64,000 nt of DNA from CAVSUZ01 sp963791885 (GCA_963791885.1 CAWBUL010000006.1:1426001-1490000), one strand, 5' to 3'. Shown: positions 36,843 to 46,883, counted from the first letter of the stretch. Notes: a model not told the origin generated them from the letters alone. Numbers and translations: made by a program.

Positions 36843-39140
36843 ATGCCGATAATGGATGCCGGCGTGGTCGCACGACCGCACAGTTCCCATTGGGGCGCCT
36901 TTTCGGCATGGGCGGAGAACGGACGCCTGATCGTCCGCCCGCATCCCAACGATCCCGATCCCTCACCCCTGCTCCGTAACATCCCTGATGCCGTGGCGAA
37001 TGCAGCGCGCGTCGCTCGGCCCATGGTGCGGCGCGGTTGGCTGACCGATGGGCCCGGGCCGGATCGCCGCCGCGGCCGGGATGAGTTCGTTGCGCTGCCC
37101 TGGCCGGAGATGCTCGATCGCCTCTCCGCCGAACTGCAGCGAGTCTACGCCGATCACGGGCCAGCTTCCGTCTTCGGTGGTTCCTATGGCTGGTCCAGCG
37201 CCGGGCGTTTTCATCACGCGCAGAGCCAGGTTCACCGTTTCCTCAATTCGCTCGGCGGCTACGTGCGCTCGGTCAATACATACAGCGCCGGCGCCGCGGC
37301 GGTGATCATGCCGCGCGTACTCGGCGGGTTCGAGCCGCTGTTGAGGCGCAACGTCTCGTGGAACACCCTGACCAAGCATACCGACTTGGTCGTGGCCTTC
37401 GGCGGCATGGCGATCAAGAACTCCTCCGTCAGCGGCGGCGGCACGAGCCGGCATGTCGTGCGGGAGGCCATCACCGCGGCGCGCCAGCGCGGCACCGCGT
37501 TCGTTCTGGTCAGCCCGCTTCGCACGGATTTGGCTGAAGAAGCCGCAGCCGATTGGGTCGCCATCCGTCCGGGTACCGACACAGCCGTGATGCTGGGTAT
37601 CGCTCACACGCTTGCCACTGAAGCTCTGCACGACCGCGCCTTTCTCGACCGGTTCTGTGAAGGCTATTCGGCGTTTGAGGCGTATCTGCTCGGCCGCACT
37701 GACAGCCAGCCGAAGGACGCTGATTGGGCCGCTGACATCGCGGGAATACCAGCCGACCTCATCCGGAACCTGGCACGGCGTATGGCAGGCCGGCGCACAC
37801 TGGTGGTTACCAGTCAGTCGGTGCAGCGCGCGGAGCATGGCGAGCAGCCGCTCTGGATGGCAGTGACTCTGGCGGCGATGCTCGGCCAGATGGGGCTGGA
37901 AGGCGGCGGCTATGTTTATGGGCTCGGCTCGCTCGCGAATGTCGGCAAGCCGGCCTTGGCCGTGCACATCCCCACCTTGCCGCAGGGCAAGAACAACGTC
38001 CGCGCCTTTATCCCGGTCGCCCGCATTGCCGACATGTTGCTGAACCCTGGCGAGGAATTCGATTACGACGGGCAGCGCCTGACCTATCCTGATATCCGCC
38101 TCATTTACTGGGCGGGAGGCAATCCGTTCCATCATCACCAGGACATCAATCGCCTGCGCAAGGCCTTCGCCACCGTGGACACGCTTGTGGTGCATGAGTT
38201 GGCTTGGACAGCCACGGCGCGGCATGCCGATATCGTGCTGCCTGCAACAATCACGCTGGAGCGTGACGACATTGGTGCGGCAGCGAACGATCCGCTGTTG
38301 ATCGCCATGCACCGCATCGTGGACCCTTATGCCGACGCGCGTGATGACTATGCGATCTTCACCGAGCTCGCCGCCCGGATCGGCGTGCAGGACGCATTCA
38401 CCGAAGGGCGCGGCGCGCATGACTGGCTCCGCGTACTCTATGAGCAAACCGCCTCCGCGATGCGCGCCAAGGGGATGGAAGCGCCCGACTTCGACACGTT
38501 CTGGCAGCGCGGAGAGTTGCCGCTGCCGATCGGGCCGGATGATGGCGGGCCGATGCGTGCCTTCCGTTTGGATCCGGATGCCGCGCCCTTGTCCACGCCA
38601 AGTGGGCGGGTTGAGATCTTTTCCTCCACCATCGCGGGCTTCGGCTATCCCGACTGTCCCGGTCATCCGGTGTGGCTGCCGCCGCAGGATGGCGTGAAAT
38701 CGGCTGCGCTCGATCGTTTTCCGCTGCAACTGGTTGCCAATCAACCGGCTACACGGCTGCATAGCCAGCTCGACTTCGCTGCATGCAGCCAGGAGTCAAA
38801 AATCCGCGGCCGTGAACCGATGCGCATCCATCCACAGGACGCCGGCGCCCGCGGCATCAGCGACGGTGATATCGTCCGGCTGTTCAATGATCGGGGGGCC
38901 TGCCTCGCCGCCGCCGTGCTGAGCGAAGACGTACGCCCGGGCGTCGTGCAGCTTTCCACCGGCGCTTGGTACGATCCCGACGTGGTGGAGGACGACGCGC
39001 CGCTTTGCGTGCACGGCAATCCCAACGTGCTGACCCGCGATATCGGCACGTCAAGCCTGTCGCAGGGGTGCTCGGGACAGCTCACCTGCGTCCAGGTTGA
39101 GCGTTTCAATGGAAACCTGCCACCGAATTCGAGCCTATGA
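36843..39140 (+). CDS. Molybdopterin-dependent oxidoreductase, BisC/DMSO-reductase type
   Basis: A 765-residue bis-MGD enzyme. The Mo-ligand region FGGSYGWSSAGRFHHAQSQV places Ser119 where DMSO reductase has its Mo-bound serine (the S of its Y-G-W-K-S motif), so this is a type III enzyme. There is no N-terminal Cys cluster motif, hence no Fe-S centre. There is no Tat signal either, so it should be cytoplasmic like biotin sulfoxide reductase BisC, unlike TorA/DorA. MGD-binding segments include VVHELAWTATARHADIVLPA. It probably reduces an S- or N-oxide, and electrons may come from NAD(P)H as in BisC. It is in one operon with a C-S lyase. Confidence 0.87.
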   Translation: MPIMDAGVVARPHSSHWGAFSAWAENGRLIVRPHPNDPDPSPLLRNIPDAVANAARVARPMVRRGWLTDGPGPDRRRGRDEFVALPWPEMLDRLSAELQRVYADHGPASVFGGSYGWSSAGRFHHAQSQVHRFLNSLGGYVRSVNTYSAGAAAVIMPRVLGGFEPLLRRNVSWNTLTKHTDLVVAFGGMAIKNSSVSGGGTSRHVVREAITAARQRGTAFVLVSPLRTDLAEEAAADWVAIRPGTDTAVMLGIAHTLATEALHDRAFLDRFCEGYSAFEAYLLGRTDSQPKDADWAADIAGIPADLIRNLARRMAGRRTLVVTSQSVQRAEHGEQPLWMAVTLAAMLGQMGLEGGGYVYGLGSLANVGKPALAVHIPTLPQGKNNVRAFIPVARIADMLLNPGEEFDYDGQRLTYPDIRLIYWAGGNPFHHHQDINRLRKAFATVDTLVVHELAWTATARHADIVLPATITLERDDIGAAANDPLLIAMHRIVDPYADARDDYAIFTELAARIGVQDAFTEGRGAHDWLRVLYEQTASAMRAKGMEAPDFDTFWQRGELPLPIGPDDGGPMRAFRLDPDAAPLSTPSGRVEIFSSTIAGFGYPDCPGHPVWLPPQDGVKSAALDRFPLQLVANQPATRLHSQLDFAACSQESKIRGREPMRIHPQDAGARGISDGDIVRLFNDRGACLAAAVLSEDVRPGVVQLSTGAWYDPDVVEDDAPLCVHGNPNVLTRDIGTSSLSQGCSGQLTCVQVERFNGNLPPNSSL

Positions 39141-39967
39141 GCCGCCGGTGGCAGGCAATGTTGGAGGGTCTCGTGCTGCTCGAGTTTGACCATGCCGTGC
39201 TTGGTGTCACGGACCTCCGCCGCGCAGAGGCCGATCTGCAATCCCTGGGCTTCACGGTGACGAAGCGCCTGGACGAAGGCGCGTCGGAGACGGAAAACCG
39301 GCTGATCTGCTTTGAAGACGGGTCCTATATCGAGGTCTTCGCATTGCGCGACCCGTCCAGCCCGTCCACCCATCGCTGGGCGGCGCGCCTCGCCACCGGC
39401 GAAGGCTGGCTGGACTATTCCCTGCATGTCGCCGACCTCGCTCCCGTCGCTCAACGTCTCAAAGATGCTGGGCTGCCGACGATCGGGCCACGCACGGGTG
39501 GCCGGGCACTGACCGACGGACGGCGCTGGGGCGTTGCTGTGCAGCTGGCAGGGCTGGGAGCAGGCAATCCCGCACTGCCGTTCTTCATTCAGGACACTGG
39601 GCCGCGCGAGGTCCGCGTTCCGGATGGCCAAGCCCGAAGGCAACCGCCCGGCATTGTCGGGATAGTCGGCGCCACAGTGCTGACGGCGGATCTGGCGGCC
39701 GTGGAATTCGGATTTTCGGCGATCTTCGGAGCGGGCTCCACAATCATGCGCTCCGATGCAACGCAGGCGATGCGCTACACATTCGACGGCCACTGGATCG
39801 AGCTCGTGCAGCCTGACAGCGATTCCGAAATGGCGTCCTGTTTGCACCAACGGGGCGAGGGCCTGTTCGAGGTCGTGCTGGGTCGCCCGGGAGAATCAGG
39901 CCCGGACGGCGGCGCGCTCCGTCCGTTGGAGCCGATGCACGGCGCGCGCCTGCGGTGCCCGATCTGA
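39137..39967 (+). CDS. VOC/glyoxalase-like domain protein
   Basis: A 276-residue protein overlapping the molybdoenzyme stop by ATGA. It has vicinal-oxygen-chelate features (LLEFDHAVLGVTDLRRAEADLQSLGF at the start, ENRLICFEDGSYIEVFAL, later WIELVQP) and resembles the Glyoxalase_3-type family. It may bind a metal through the FDHAV His and a Glu, but which reaction it carries out is unknown. Context suggests a step in the same catabolic route. Confidence 0.75.
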   Translation: MSRRWQAMLEGLVLLEFDHAVLGVTDLRRAEADLQSLGFTVTKRLDEGASETENRLICFEDGSYIEVFALRDPSSPSTHRWAARLATGEGWLDYSLHVADLAPVAQRLKDAGLPTIGPRTGGRALTDGRRWGVAVQLAGLGAGNPALPFFIQDTGPREVRVPDGQARRQPPGIVGIVGATVLTADLAAVEFGFSAIFGAGSTIMRSDATQAMRYTFDGHWIELVQPDSDSEMASCLHQRGEGLFEVVLGRPGESGPDGGALRPLEPMHGARLRCPI

Positions 39968-39989
39968 TGTCGCGCGAGAAAGGAAGAAC

Positions 39990-41533
39990 ATGCCTGGGAT
40001 TCATCAGAGGCAGCCGTACCGGATAAGCAGACGCGCGGCCCTGGCGGGTTTAGGCGCATCCGGCCTGGCGCGCTCCGCGCCGGCGGCCGGTCAGACGGCT
40101 CAACCGCGCTCGGGCGGTATCTTTCGCATGGCCTATTCCGCAGCGCCGGATACGCTCGATCCGCAAGCGACGCTGAATATCTCGACCCAGCAATACAGCA
40201 CGATGGTCTTCGACAACCTGACGTCGCTGGACGAGAAGAACCAGGCTTTGCCGAACTTGGCGCTGCAATGGACGCCGGAAAAGCAGGGTCAGGAATGGGT
40301 GTTCGATCTGCGCCAGGGCGTGCACTTCCATCACGGCACCGAGTTCACAGCTGATGACGTGGTGGCGACAATCGAGCGTGCCTACGACAAGAACCTGGCG
40401 CTGAACGCGACGGGCGCGTTCGGCCCCCTGCAGAAGGCCCAGTCCGAAGGACGCTACAAAGTCCGCCTGATCCTCACTCAACCGTTCGGCGAATTGCCGA
40501 TCACACTGGCAAACCGCTGGGCCCGCATCCTCCCGAAGGATCGGATCGACCAAATCAAAACCGCGCCTTCCGGCACCGGTCCGTTCCGGCTGACGGATTT
40601 CCAGCCGGGCGCCAGCATCACCATGGCTCGTAATCCGGATTACTGGATGAAGGGCCGCCCCTATCTGGACGGTGCCCGGTTGGTCGTGATCCGCGAAGCC
40701 GTTGCCCAGCAGGCCGCCCTGCGCAGCGGCGATGTGGATTTCGTCAGCAGCATTTCGGCCGAGGCCTTTCTTGCGCTGAGAGCGGCGCGTGGGATTCGCG
40801 CCTATTCCACCGGCACAGGCGTCTATCAGCCGGTGATGCTGCAAGCCAATCTGCCGCCATTCGACAACGTGAAGGTGCGTGAGGCTTTTCGCTATATCCT
40901 CGACAGAAAGGCACTTCTGGCCTCGGCGGTGTTCGGCCAGGGGCGACTTGGGAACGATGTGCCGCTGCCGCCCGGCAATCCGTACTTGTCCGATCTGCCG
41001 CAGCACGACCAGGATCTCGACCGCGCTCGGAAGCTGCTCGCCGATGCCGGAACCGGGCCGCTCACGCTTGATTTTTGGTGCAGCAGCGAACGGCCGCCCA
41101 CGCCGTCGGTCGCGCTGGCGATGAAGGATGCCGCCGCGAAGATCGGTGTGACGATCAATGTGCGGGACATTCCGTATACGGACTACGTGGCAAGCGTGGC
41201 GCGCAAAAAGCCACTGTATACCGCGAACTGGTCGGGCAGCCCCACACTCTACGAGTCTCTCTATCTCGTCTTCTACAGCAAGGCGCGTTTGAATTACAGC
41301 TCAGTGGAAACCAGTCCGGGCCTCGACGCCCTGCTGGAAGACATCATCGCGGAGATCGATCCAGCGCCCGCAAGCAGCTCGTGGCCCAGGCACTGACCAA
41401 AATCCACGACACCAGCGACCGGGTGATCCCGTATTTCCTCAATTACCTCGGCGCGACGAGCAACAAGGTTCAGGGCTTTGTTCCCCCGCAATACGACATG
41501 ATCGACGTGCGCCCGATCTGGCTCAGTCAGTGA
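39990..41533 (+). pseudogene. Peptide/oligopeptide ABC transporter substrate-binding protein (DppA-like), split by a 1-base deletion
   Basis: Restoring one base near 41364-41368 yields 514 residues. The first frame runs to ...DIIAEIDPA, and the second resumes ARKQLVAQALTKIHD...VPPQYDMIDVRPIWLSQ, the normal SBP_bac_5 ending. The start ATG 39990 has AGGAAGAAC in front. The N-terminus ISRRAALAGLGASGLARSAPA is Tat-like. Typical motifs are FDNLTSLDEKNQALPNLA and WVFDLRQGVHFHHGTEFTADDVV. It delivers peptides or similar amphiphiles to the permeases downstream. The indel may be an assembly error since the transporter is otherwise intact. Confidence 0.85.
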
Positions 41534-41561
41534 TGATCCAGAACCTCCGCAGGCGGATTGC

Positions 41562-42509
41562 ATGAAGGCGCTGCAGCTTATTGCCCAGCGCCTGATCCTT
41601 CTTGCGGTCGTGCTCTTGATTGTCTCGGTGCTGACGTTCGCGATCGTCAACATTCTTCCGGGCGACGTCGCAAACGCCATCCTTGGTGATCTCGGCACCC
41701 CTGCTCAGGTGGTGGCGCTGCGCAAGCAAATGGGCCTCGACCTGCCGCTGGCGACCCGTTACGGCACCTGGATGGTCGGATTGCTGCACGGCAATTTCGG
41801 CCGCTCCCTGCAGTTCGACGTCCCGATCGGTCCGATGCTGCTGGGTCGCCTTCGCAACTCCGCCATCCTCGGCGCGCTGACACTGTTGATCGCCGTCCCG
41901 TCATCCGTGTTGCTGGGCGTGCTGGCCGGGGTCCGTCAGGGCCGTGTCACCGACCGGGTGGTGTCCGGCTTCGCCATCGCCGCATTCTCCCTGCCGGAAT
42001 ACGTGATCGGCCTGACATTGATTCTGGTGTTCAGCATTTGGTGGCCGATCTTGCCGGGCAGCAGCTTGATGGATCCCTCCGTCGATCCTCTGAGCCGGCC
42101 GCTTGCGTTGGTGCTGCCGGTCGCCGTCCTGGTTCTCGGCATGCAGGCTTACCTCAGCCAGATCACCCGCGCCGGCATGATCCAGGCAATGGAAAGCGCC
42201 TATGTGCGCACTGCGATTCTGAAGGGCATGCCGCACTGGGTCGTGGTCGTGAAGCACGCTTTGCCGAATGTGCTCCTGCCGACGCTGTCAGAAGTGGGAA
42301 TGAGCTTCGGCTACGTCCTGGGTGGCATCGTAGTCGTGGAGACGTTGTTTTCTTATTCCGGCGTCGGCCAGATGATGGTGAACGCGGTCGAGCATCGAGA
42401 CATTCCTGTCGTTGAGGCCTCCGTTCTCGTCACTGCTGTCGCCTATGGCATTGGCAACCTGTTGGCGGATGTCGCGTCCATTCTGCTGAGCCCGCGTCTG
42501 CGGAGCTGA
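41562..42509 (+). CDS. Peptide ABC transporter permease, DppB type
   Basis: A 315-residue membrane protein. The N-terminal helix is followed by FAIVNILPGDVANAILGD and the periplasmic Q-M-G-L-D-L-P-L segment. The EAA loop is RTAILKGMPHWVVVVKHALPNVLLPT. About six hydrophobic segments are present. It lies 28 bases after the binding-protein stop and overlaps the next permease. Confidence 0.9.
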   Translation: MKALQLIAQRLILLAVVLLIVSVLTFAIVNILPGDVANAILGDLGTPAQVVALRKQMGLDLPLATRYGTWMVGLLHGNFGRSLQFDVPIGPMLLGRLRNSAILGALTLLIAVPSSVLLGVLAGVRQGRVTDRVVSGFAIAAFSLPEYVIGLTLILVFSIWWPILPGSSLMDPSVDPLSRPLALVLPVAVLVLGMQAYLSQITRAGMIQAMESAYVRTAILKGMPHWVVVVKHALPNVLLPTLSEVGMSFGYVLGGIVVVETLFSYSGVGQMMVNAVEHRDIPVVEASVLVTAVAYGIGNLLADVASILLSPRLRS

Positions 42510-43342
42510 TGATGGCGAGGCGCCTCCATCTACAGGCAGGCGATTTTGCGGCGATCGGCTTCGTTATACTCGTCATGGCCGTGCTGGCGTTCGGCCCGCT
42601 TCTGGCGCCTTTCTCGCCGACCGCGTTCAATTCTGCACATGCCCTTCAGTCGCCTGACGGGACTTTCCTGTTCGGCACGGACCAGTTCGGGCGTGACGTG
42701 TTCAGCCGGGTTCTGTGCGGCGCCCGGCCCACGCTGCTGCTTGCGCTTGCCAGCGCCGGGGCAGGGGTCATCCTCGGGACGCTGACCGGCCTCGTCGCCG
42801 GTTATGCGGGCGGCGCAGTCGATGAAAGTCTGATGCGTCTGATGGACGCGCTGATGTCATTTCCCGCGCTCATCCTCGCGATGCTTGTCGTGGTGATGCT
42901 GGGTTCCAATCCCGTCAACGTGGTCCTTGCCTTGGCCGTGGTTTTCTGGCCGCGATCGGCCCGGCTTGTCCGCAGCACGGTCGTTGAACTGGCACGGAGG
43001 GAATTCATCGAGGCTGCACGTTCGCGGGGTGAGTCGCAACCCTACATCCTGTATCGCGAGCTGCTGCCGAACGTGCGCATGATCGTCGTCGTCGATTTCA
43101 GTCTGCGCATTACCTATGCCGTGCTGCTTTCAGCCTCCCTTGCCTATCTCGGCATCGGCGTCGCCCCGCCGACGCCGGCATGGGGGCTGATGGTGCAGGA
43201 TGGTCAACAATTTCTGGAAATCGCGCCGTGGCTGGTGATCTTCCCCTGCCTGGCCGTGGCGCTGACGGCTGTCGGCACATTGCTGGCGGGTGAACGCCTT
43301 CGCCGCACGATCGCTCTGCCTGCCGATAGCCGGCTGCGCTGA
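42509..43342 (+). CDS. Peptide ABC transporter permease, DppC type
   Basis: A 277-residue permease. The DppC-type GTDQFGRDVFSRVLCGARPTL motif is near residue 55 and the EAA loop is EAARSRGESQPYILYRELLPN. The start ATGATG at 42509 or 42512 overlaps the DppB-like stop. It forms the heterodimeric channel with DppB. Confidence 0.9.
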   Translation: MMARRLHLQAGDFAAIGFVILVMAVLAFGPLLAPFSPTAFNSAHALQSPDGTFLFGTDQFGRDVFSRVLCGARPTLLLALASAGAGVILGTLTGLVAGYAGGAVDESLMRLMDALMSFPALILAMLVVVMLGSNPVNVVLALAVVFWPRSARLVRSTVVELARREFIEAARSRGESQPYILYRELLPNVRMIVVVDFSLRITYAVLLSASLAYLGIGVAPPTPAWGLMVQDGQQFLEIAPWLVIFPCLAVALTAVGTLLAGERLRRTIALPADSRLR

Positions 43343-43344
43343 TA

Positions 43345-45159
43345 TTGTCGTCGACCCTCGACATCGCCGGTTTGTCGGTCACCTATGGTGCGAAGACAGA
43401 CCGGCCGTTGCATGCTGTACGCGACCTGTCCTTCCACATCGAACCCGGTGAAGCGTACGGACTGATCGGTGAATCGGGATCGGGTAAGAGTACCGTTGCC
43501 TACGCCATCATGCGTCATCTGCCGGCTGCCCAGATCACGGCACAGCACATAGCGTTGCAAGGGCGTGATCTGCTCAACCTGCCCCAGCAGGAACTTGCGC
43601 GGATGCGCGGAAGCCAGATCGCGATGGTTTATCAGGATCCGATGAGCGCACTGAATCCCATCCTGCGTATCGGGGAACAGGTGGCGGAGGTTCTGCGGCG
43701 GCATCGCGGCATGACCCGAGCGGAGGCGTACCAGCGCACGGTGGCATTGCTGGAACAGGTGCATCTGCCAGAGCCGGGAAGGATCGCGCGGCGCTATCCC
43801 CACCAATTGTCCGGCGGAGAACAGCAACGCGTCATCATCGCGATGGCAATAGCTTGCGAACCCGATCTGCTCATCATGGATGAACCGACAACCGGCCTGG
43901 ATGTAACGACCGAGGCGGTGATCCTGCAGTTGATCCGCGAGCTGCGTCAGCGGATTCGTGCCGCCGTGCTGTTCATCAGTCACAACCTGGCCGTGGTCGC
44001 AAACGTTTGCGACCGGATCGGCGTTCTTTATGCCGGCCAACTTATAGAACAGGGGCGGGCGTCACGCGTATTGAGAGAGCCGTATCACCCGTATACAGCC
44101 GGGCTCCTCGCGGCGACACCTCAGCCGGATATGCGCGGGGGTGCACTGCAGGCAATTCCCGGCGCGTTGCCGGATCTCCACGAGGTCCCGAAAGCGTGCA
44201 TCTTTCGTCCGCGCTGCTCCTGGGCTTTTGCGCCCTGTGAGGTGCGCCCTGTATTGGTGGATGTCAGTCCGGACCACGCAAAGGCCTGTTACCTGCCGGA
44301 TCCGCCGCGCGCGCAGAGCATGGATGCGACGGAAGTCCGCCCGTCGCGATCCAGTCAGGAAACATCGTCGCGACTGGCCATCGCTGGGCTTAGCCGCTGG
44401 TTTGGCGGCGGCGGAATGAGCAAATGGCTGTTCGGGACGCAAGGTATTCGCGCGGTGAACAATGTGACGCTGGAGGTTCCCGCCGGTGGGACCCTCGCGA
44501 TTGTCGGGGAGAGCGGCTCCGGCAAATCCACGCTGGCGCGCTGTGTCGCCGGACTGCTGGTGCCTGATAACGGCGATATGCGCCTGGATGGGCGCAGGCT
44601 CGCGACCAGGATCGAAAAACGCAGCCGGGCCGAGCAGCAGGCCATTCAGTTTATTTTCCAGAATCCGGACTCATCACTCAATCCCCAGCACACGGCTGCG
44701 GAGACCATTGCGCGCCCCTTGCAGCTTTATGCGGGCCTGCGTGGCAACGCGTTGCGGCAGCGTGTCGCGGAGTTGCTCGACTCCGTCAAGCTAAGCGACC
44801 GGCATGGCAGACGGCTTCCGCGTGAACTCTCCGGCGGAGAAAAGCAGCGCGTCTGCATCGCGCGAGCCTTTGCCGCCTCCCCACGGCTGGTGATATGCGA
44901 TGAGCCAACCTCGGCGCTGGATATCTCGGTGCAAGCGGCGATCCTGAATGAGCTGGTCGAGTTGCAGGCGCGCTTCGGCACATCCTACCTGTTCATCTCA
45001 CACGATATCGCCGTGGTGCGGCATATCGCCGACCGCGTCGCAGTCATGCATCGCGGCGAGGTGGTAGAACATGGAACGCCGGAAGAGGTGTTCAGCGCGC
45101 CGCATCATCCGTACACGATCCGACTGCTCCAATCCGTGCCGCGGTTGGAGGCAGCGTGA
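43345..45159 (+). CDS. Fused dual-ATPase peptide ABC transporter protein (DppD-DppF type)
   Basis: A 604-residue protein with two complete ATPase domains. The first has Walker A GESGSGKSTVAY, signature LSGGEQQRV and Walker B LLIMDEP, and carries the oligopeptide C-terminal Cys motif (CIFRPRCSWAF...C...C). The second, from about residue 350, has GESGSGKSTLAR, LSGGEKQRV and VICDEPTSALD. In many bacteria these are separate DppD and DppF proteins. It starts with TTG 43345 three bases after DppC. It completes the importer. Confidence 0.9.
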   Translation: MSSTLDIAGLSVTYGAKTDRPLHAVRDLSFHIEPGEAYGLIGESGSGKSTVAYAIMRHLPAAQITAQHIALQGRDLLNLPQQELARMRGSQIAMVYQDPMSALNPILRIGEQVAEVLRRHRGMTRAEAYQRTVALLEQVHLPEPGRIARRYPHQLSGGEQQRVIIAMAIACEPDLLIMDEPTTGLDVTTEAVILQLIRELRQRIRAAVLFISHNLAVVANVCDRIGVLYAGQLIEQGRASRVLREPYHPYTAGLLAATPQPDMRGGALQAIPGALPDLHEVPKACIFRPRCSWAFAPCEVRPVLVDVSPDHAKACYLPDPPRAQSMDATEVRPSRSSQETSSRLAIAGLSRWFGGGGMSKWLFGTQGIRAVNNVTLEVPAGGTLAIVGESGSGKSTLARCVAGLLVPDNGDMRLDGRRLATRIEKRSRAEQQAIQFIFQNPDSSLNPQHTAAETIARPLQLYAGLRGNALRQRVAELLDSVKLSDRHGRRLPRELSGGEKQRVCIARAFAASPRLVICDEPTSALDISVQAAILNELVELQARFGTSYLFISHDIAVVRHIADRVAVMHRGEVVEHGTPEEVFSAPHHPYTIRLLQSVPRLEAA

Positions 45160-45167
45160 TGGCGCGA

Positions 45168-45800
45168 TCAGTCGGCCACAGTGAAGCGCTTCCGGACGTG
45201 GCGTGGATGTTCGACCTCATCGATCAGCGCAACGGCGAAATCCTCCATGGAAATGCGGCTTCGCCCCGCCTGATCGAACAGCACCTGATCGTCACCGGTC
45301 CGATAGACGCCGGTGCGCGAACCCGGTTCGATAATGATGGGCGGGCTCAGGTACGACCAGTCGAGGCTGCTGGCACGATACAAGGCAAGTGCCTCGCGCT
45401 GGGCATAGCCGGACGGGCGGTAGGCTTCGGGAAAATCCGGTGTATCGAGGCGCTGGACGCCGGGGCGGATTTCCAGTGTTCCTGCCCCGCCGACCGCGAT
45501 CAGGTATGTCGGCCGTGCGGCAAGGGCGACGACAAATGCACGCGCGGCCGCGACGATCACACCGGGGTCGCCGGACGGACCGGGACCGATGGCGCTTATG
45601 ATCGCGTCTTTCCCGTCCGCGGCGCGGGCGACCTCGTCGGCTATCGTGACGTCCGCGGTGACGGTTTGCAGGCGATCATGCGCGATATCCAGCCGCGACG
45701 TGTGCCGCAACGCGGCGGTCACGGTGTGGCCACGGGTCAGTGCTTCCTGCAGGACCCGCTGCCCGATACGCCCCGTGGCGCCGAAGATCACAATCTGCAT
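45168..45800 (-). CDS. NAD(P)-binding SDR-like protein (NmrA/YwnB type)
   Basis: A 210-residue atypical short-chain dehydrogenase. The N-terminal nucleotide motif is MQIVIFGATGRIGQRVLQEAL, AISAIGPG follows, and YLIAVGGAGTLE is present. The usual Y-x3-K active site is not obvious, as in regulatory NmrA-like or flavin-reductase-like members. It is convergent with the Dpp operon and divergent from the sulfurtransferase. Its function is unknown. Confidence 0.82.
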   Translation of the reverse strand: MQIVIFGATGRIGQRVLQEALTRGHTVTAALRHTSRLDIAHDRLQTVTADVTIADEVARAADGKDAIISAIGPGPSGDPGVIVAAARAFVVALAARPTYLIAVGGAGTLEIRPGVQRLDTPDFPEAYRPSGYAQREALALYRASSLDWSYLSPPIIIEPGSRTGVYRTGDDQVLFDQAGRSRISMEDFAVALIDEVEHPRHVRKRFTVAD

Positions 45801-45852
45801 TTTTCAATCCCGTCCATGACGATGGGCTGAACAAAAGCGAAGGGAGTTCATC

Positions 45853-46749
45853 ATGGCGTCCACCGAGGAATTTGTTAATCCGCAGTACATCGTACAGACG
45901 GACTGGTTGCAGATGCACCTGGGCGATCCTGACCTCTGTGTGCTCGATTGCACAGTGTTCCTGATTCCCGACCCAAAGATCACCTATCAAGTCGTCCCCG
46001 GCCGCGCTGCGTTCGAGGAAGCGCATATTCCAGGCGCCGAGTTCGCCGATTTGCACAATGACCTGTCCGATAAGGCCCAGCCGTACCGCTTCATGTTGCC
46101 CTCGGCGGAACAGTTTTCGTCGGCGATGGGGCGTCTGGGTGTCGGAGAAGGAAAGCGGGTCGTCCTGTACAGCGGCAATACGTTTTGGTGGGCCACCCGC
46201 GTGTGGTGGATGCTGCGCGTGTTCGGCTTCGATGATGCCGCCGTCTTGGACGGTGGCTTGCAGAAGTGGCAGCGCGAGGGCCGGCCAATACAAACAGGCC
46301 CCGCGCCTGCTCCGAAGCCGGCGAACTTTGTGGTGCACGAGCAGCGCCCTTTGATGGTGGATAAGGCGACGATGCGGGCCGCAATCGGTGATGGGGCGAT
46401 CTGCAGCATCAATGCCTTGATGCCGGAACAACATGCCGGGACGGGAGGAGCCAGTTTCGGCCGCACCGGCCATATCGCCGGTAGCGTGAATATCCCGGCT
46501 GCCCACCTGATCGATCAGGAGACCAACACGCTTCGTTCGCCTCCGGAATTGCGCAGGAAGTTTGGCGCAGCGGGCGCACTGGACCGTGACGTGCTGGTCT
46601 ATTGCGGCGGTGGCATTGCGGCGAGTGCTGACGCGCTGGCGTTGATCATGCTCGGTCATGAGCGTGTGCGGCTATACGATGCCTCTATGTCGGAGTGGGC
46701 GCTTGATTCCAGTCTGCCAATGGAGACTGGCGGGGGTGCCGTCGACTGA
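45853..46749 (+). CDS. sseA: Sulfurtransferase, 3-mercaptopyruvate/thiosulfate type
   Basis: A 298-residue two-rhodanese-domain protein. The inactive N-terminal domain has AEFADLHNDLSDKAQPYRFMLP. The C-terminal domain has the catalytic loop VLVYCGGGIAASADA with its Cys near residue 254. Mercaptopyruvate sulfurtransferases usually read C-G-S-G-V-T and thiosulfate enzymes C-R-K-G-V-T; this C-G-G-G-I-A loop is nearer the first. GAAGGGAG precedes the ATG. It could take up sulfane sulfur from the nearby MalY-like C-S lyase pathway. Confidence 0.87.
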   Translation: MASTEEFVNPQYIVQTDWLQMHLGDPDLCVLDCTVFLIPDPKITYQVVPGRAAFEEAHIPGAEFADLHNDLSDKAQPYRFMLPSAEQFSSAMGRLGVGEGKRVVLYSGNTFWWATRVWWMLRVFGFDDAAVLDGGLQKWQREGRPIQTGPAPAPKPANFVVHEQRPLMVDKATMRAAIGDGAICSINALMPEQHAGTGGASFGRTGHIAGSVNIPAAHLIDQETNTLRSPPELRRKFGAAGALDRDVLVYCGGGIAASADALALIMLGHERVRLYDASMSEWALDSSLPMETGGGAVD

Positions 46750-46859
46750 TCGAAAGCATCACTTAGCAACGATAAGCCCTGGGCCGCAGCCAGCCAATAC
46801 CACATCGGCATACCACGTCGTCCGCTTAATCAGCGCCTCACTGCGAAGGTCGCCTGAGG

Positions 46860-46880
46860 CGGCGGCGCAAAATGCCGCCG
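46860..46880. terminator. GC-rich hairpin between convergent genes
   Basis: CGGCGGC (46860-46866) pairs with GCCGCCG (46874-46880) around a 7-nt A-rich loop, between the 3' ends of the sulfurtransferase and the PEP-mutase-like gene. There is no clear T-run, so its strength as an intrinsic terminator is uncertain. Confidence 0.5.
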
Positions 46881-46883
46881 AAA

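Noticed and set aside
36963..38762. 599-codon minus-strand open frame opposite the molybdoenzyme
   Set aside because: Antisense shadow of a conserved enzyme; the peptide has low-complexity composition and no family features.
45156..45830. 224-codon plus-strand open frame with ATGA-like overlap to the Dpp ATPase
   Set aside because: It is opposite the NmrA-like gene, which has a clear dinucleotide-binding motif; the plus-strand peptide has none.
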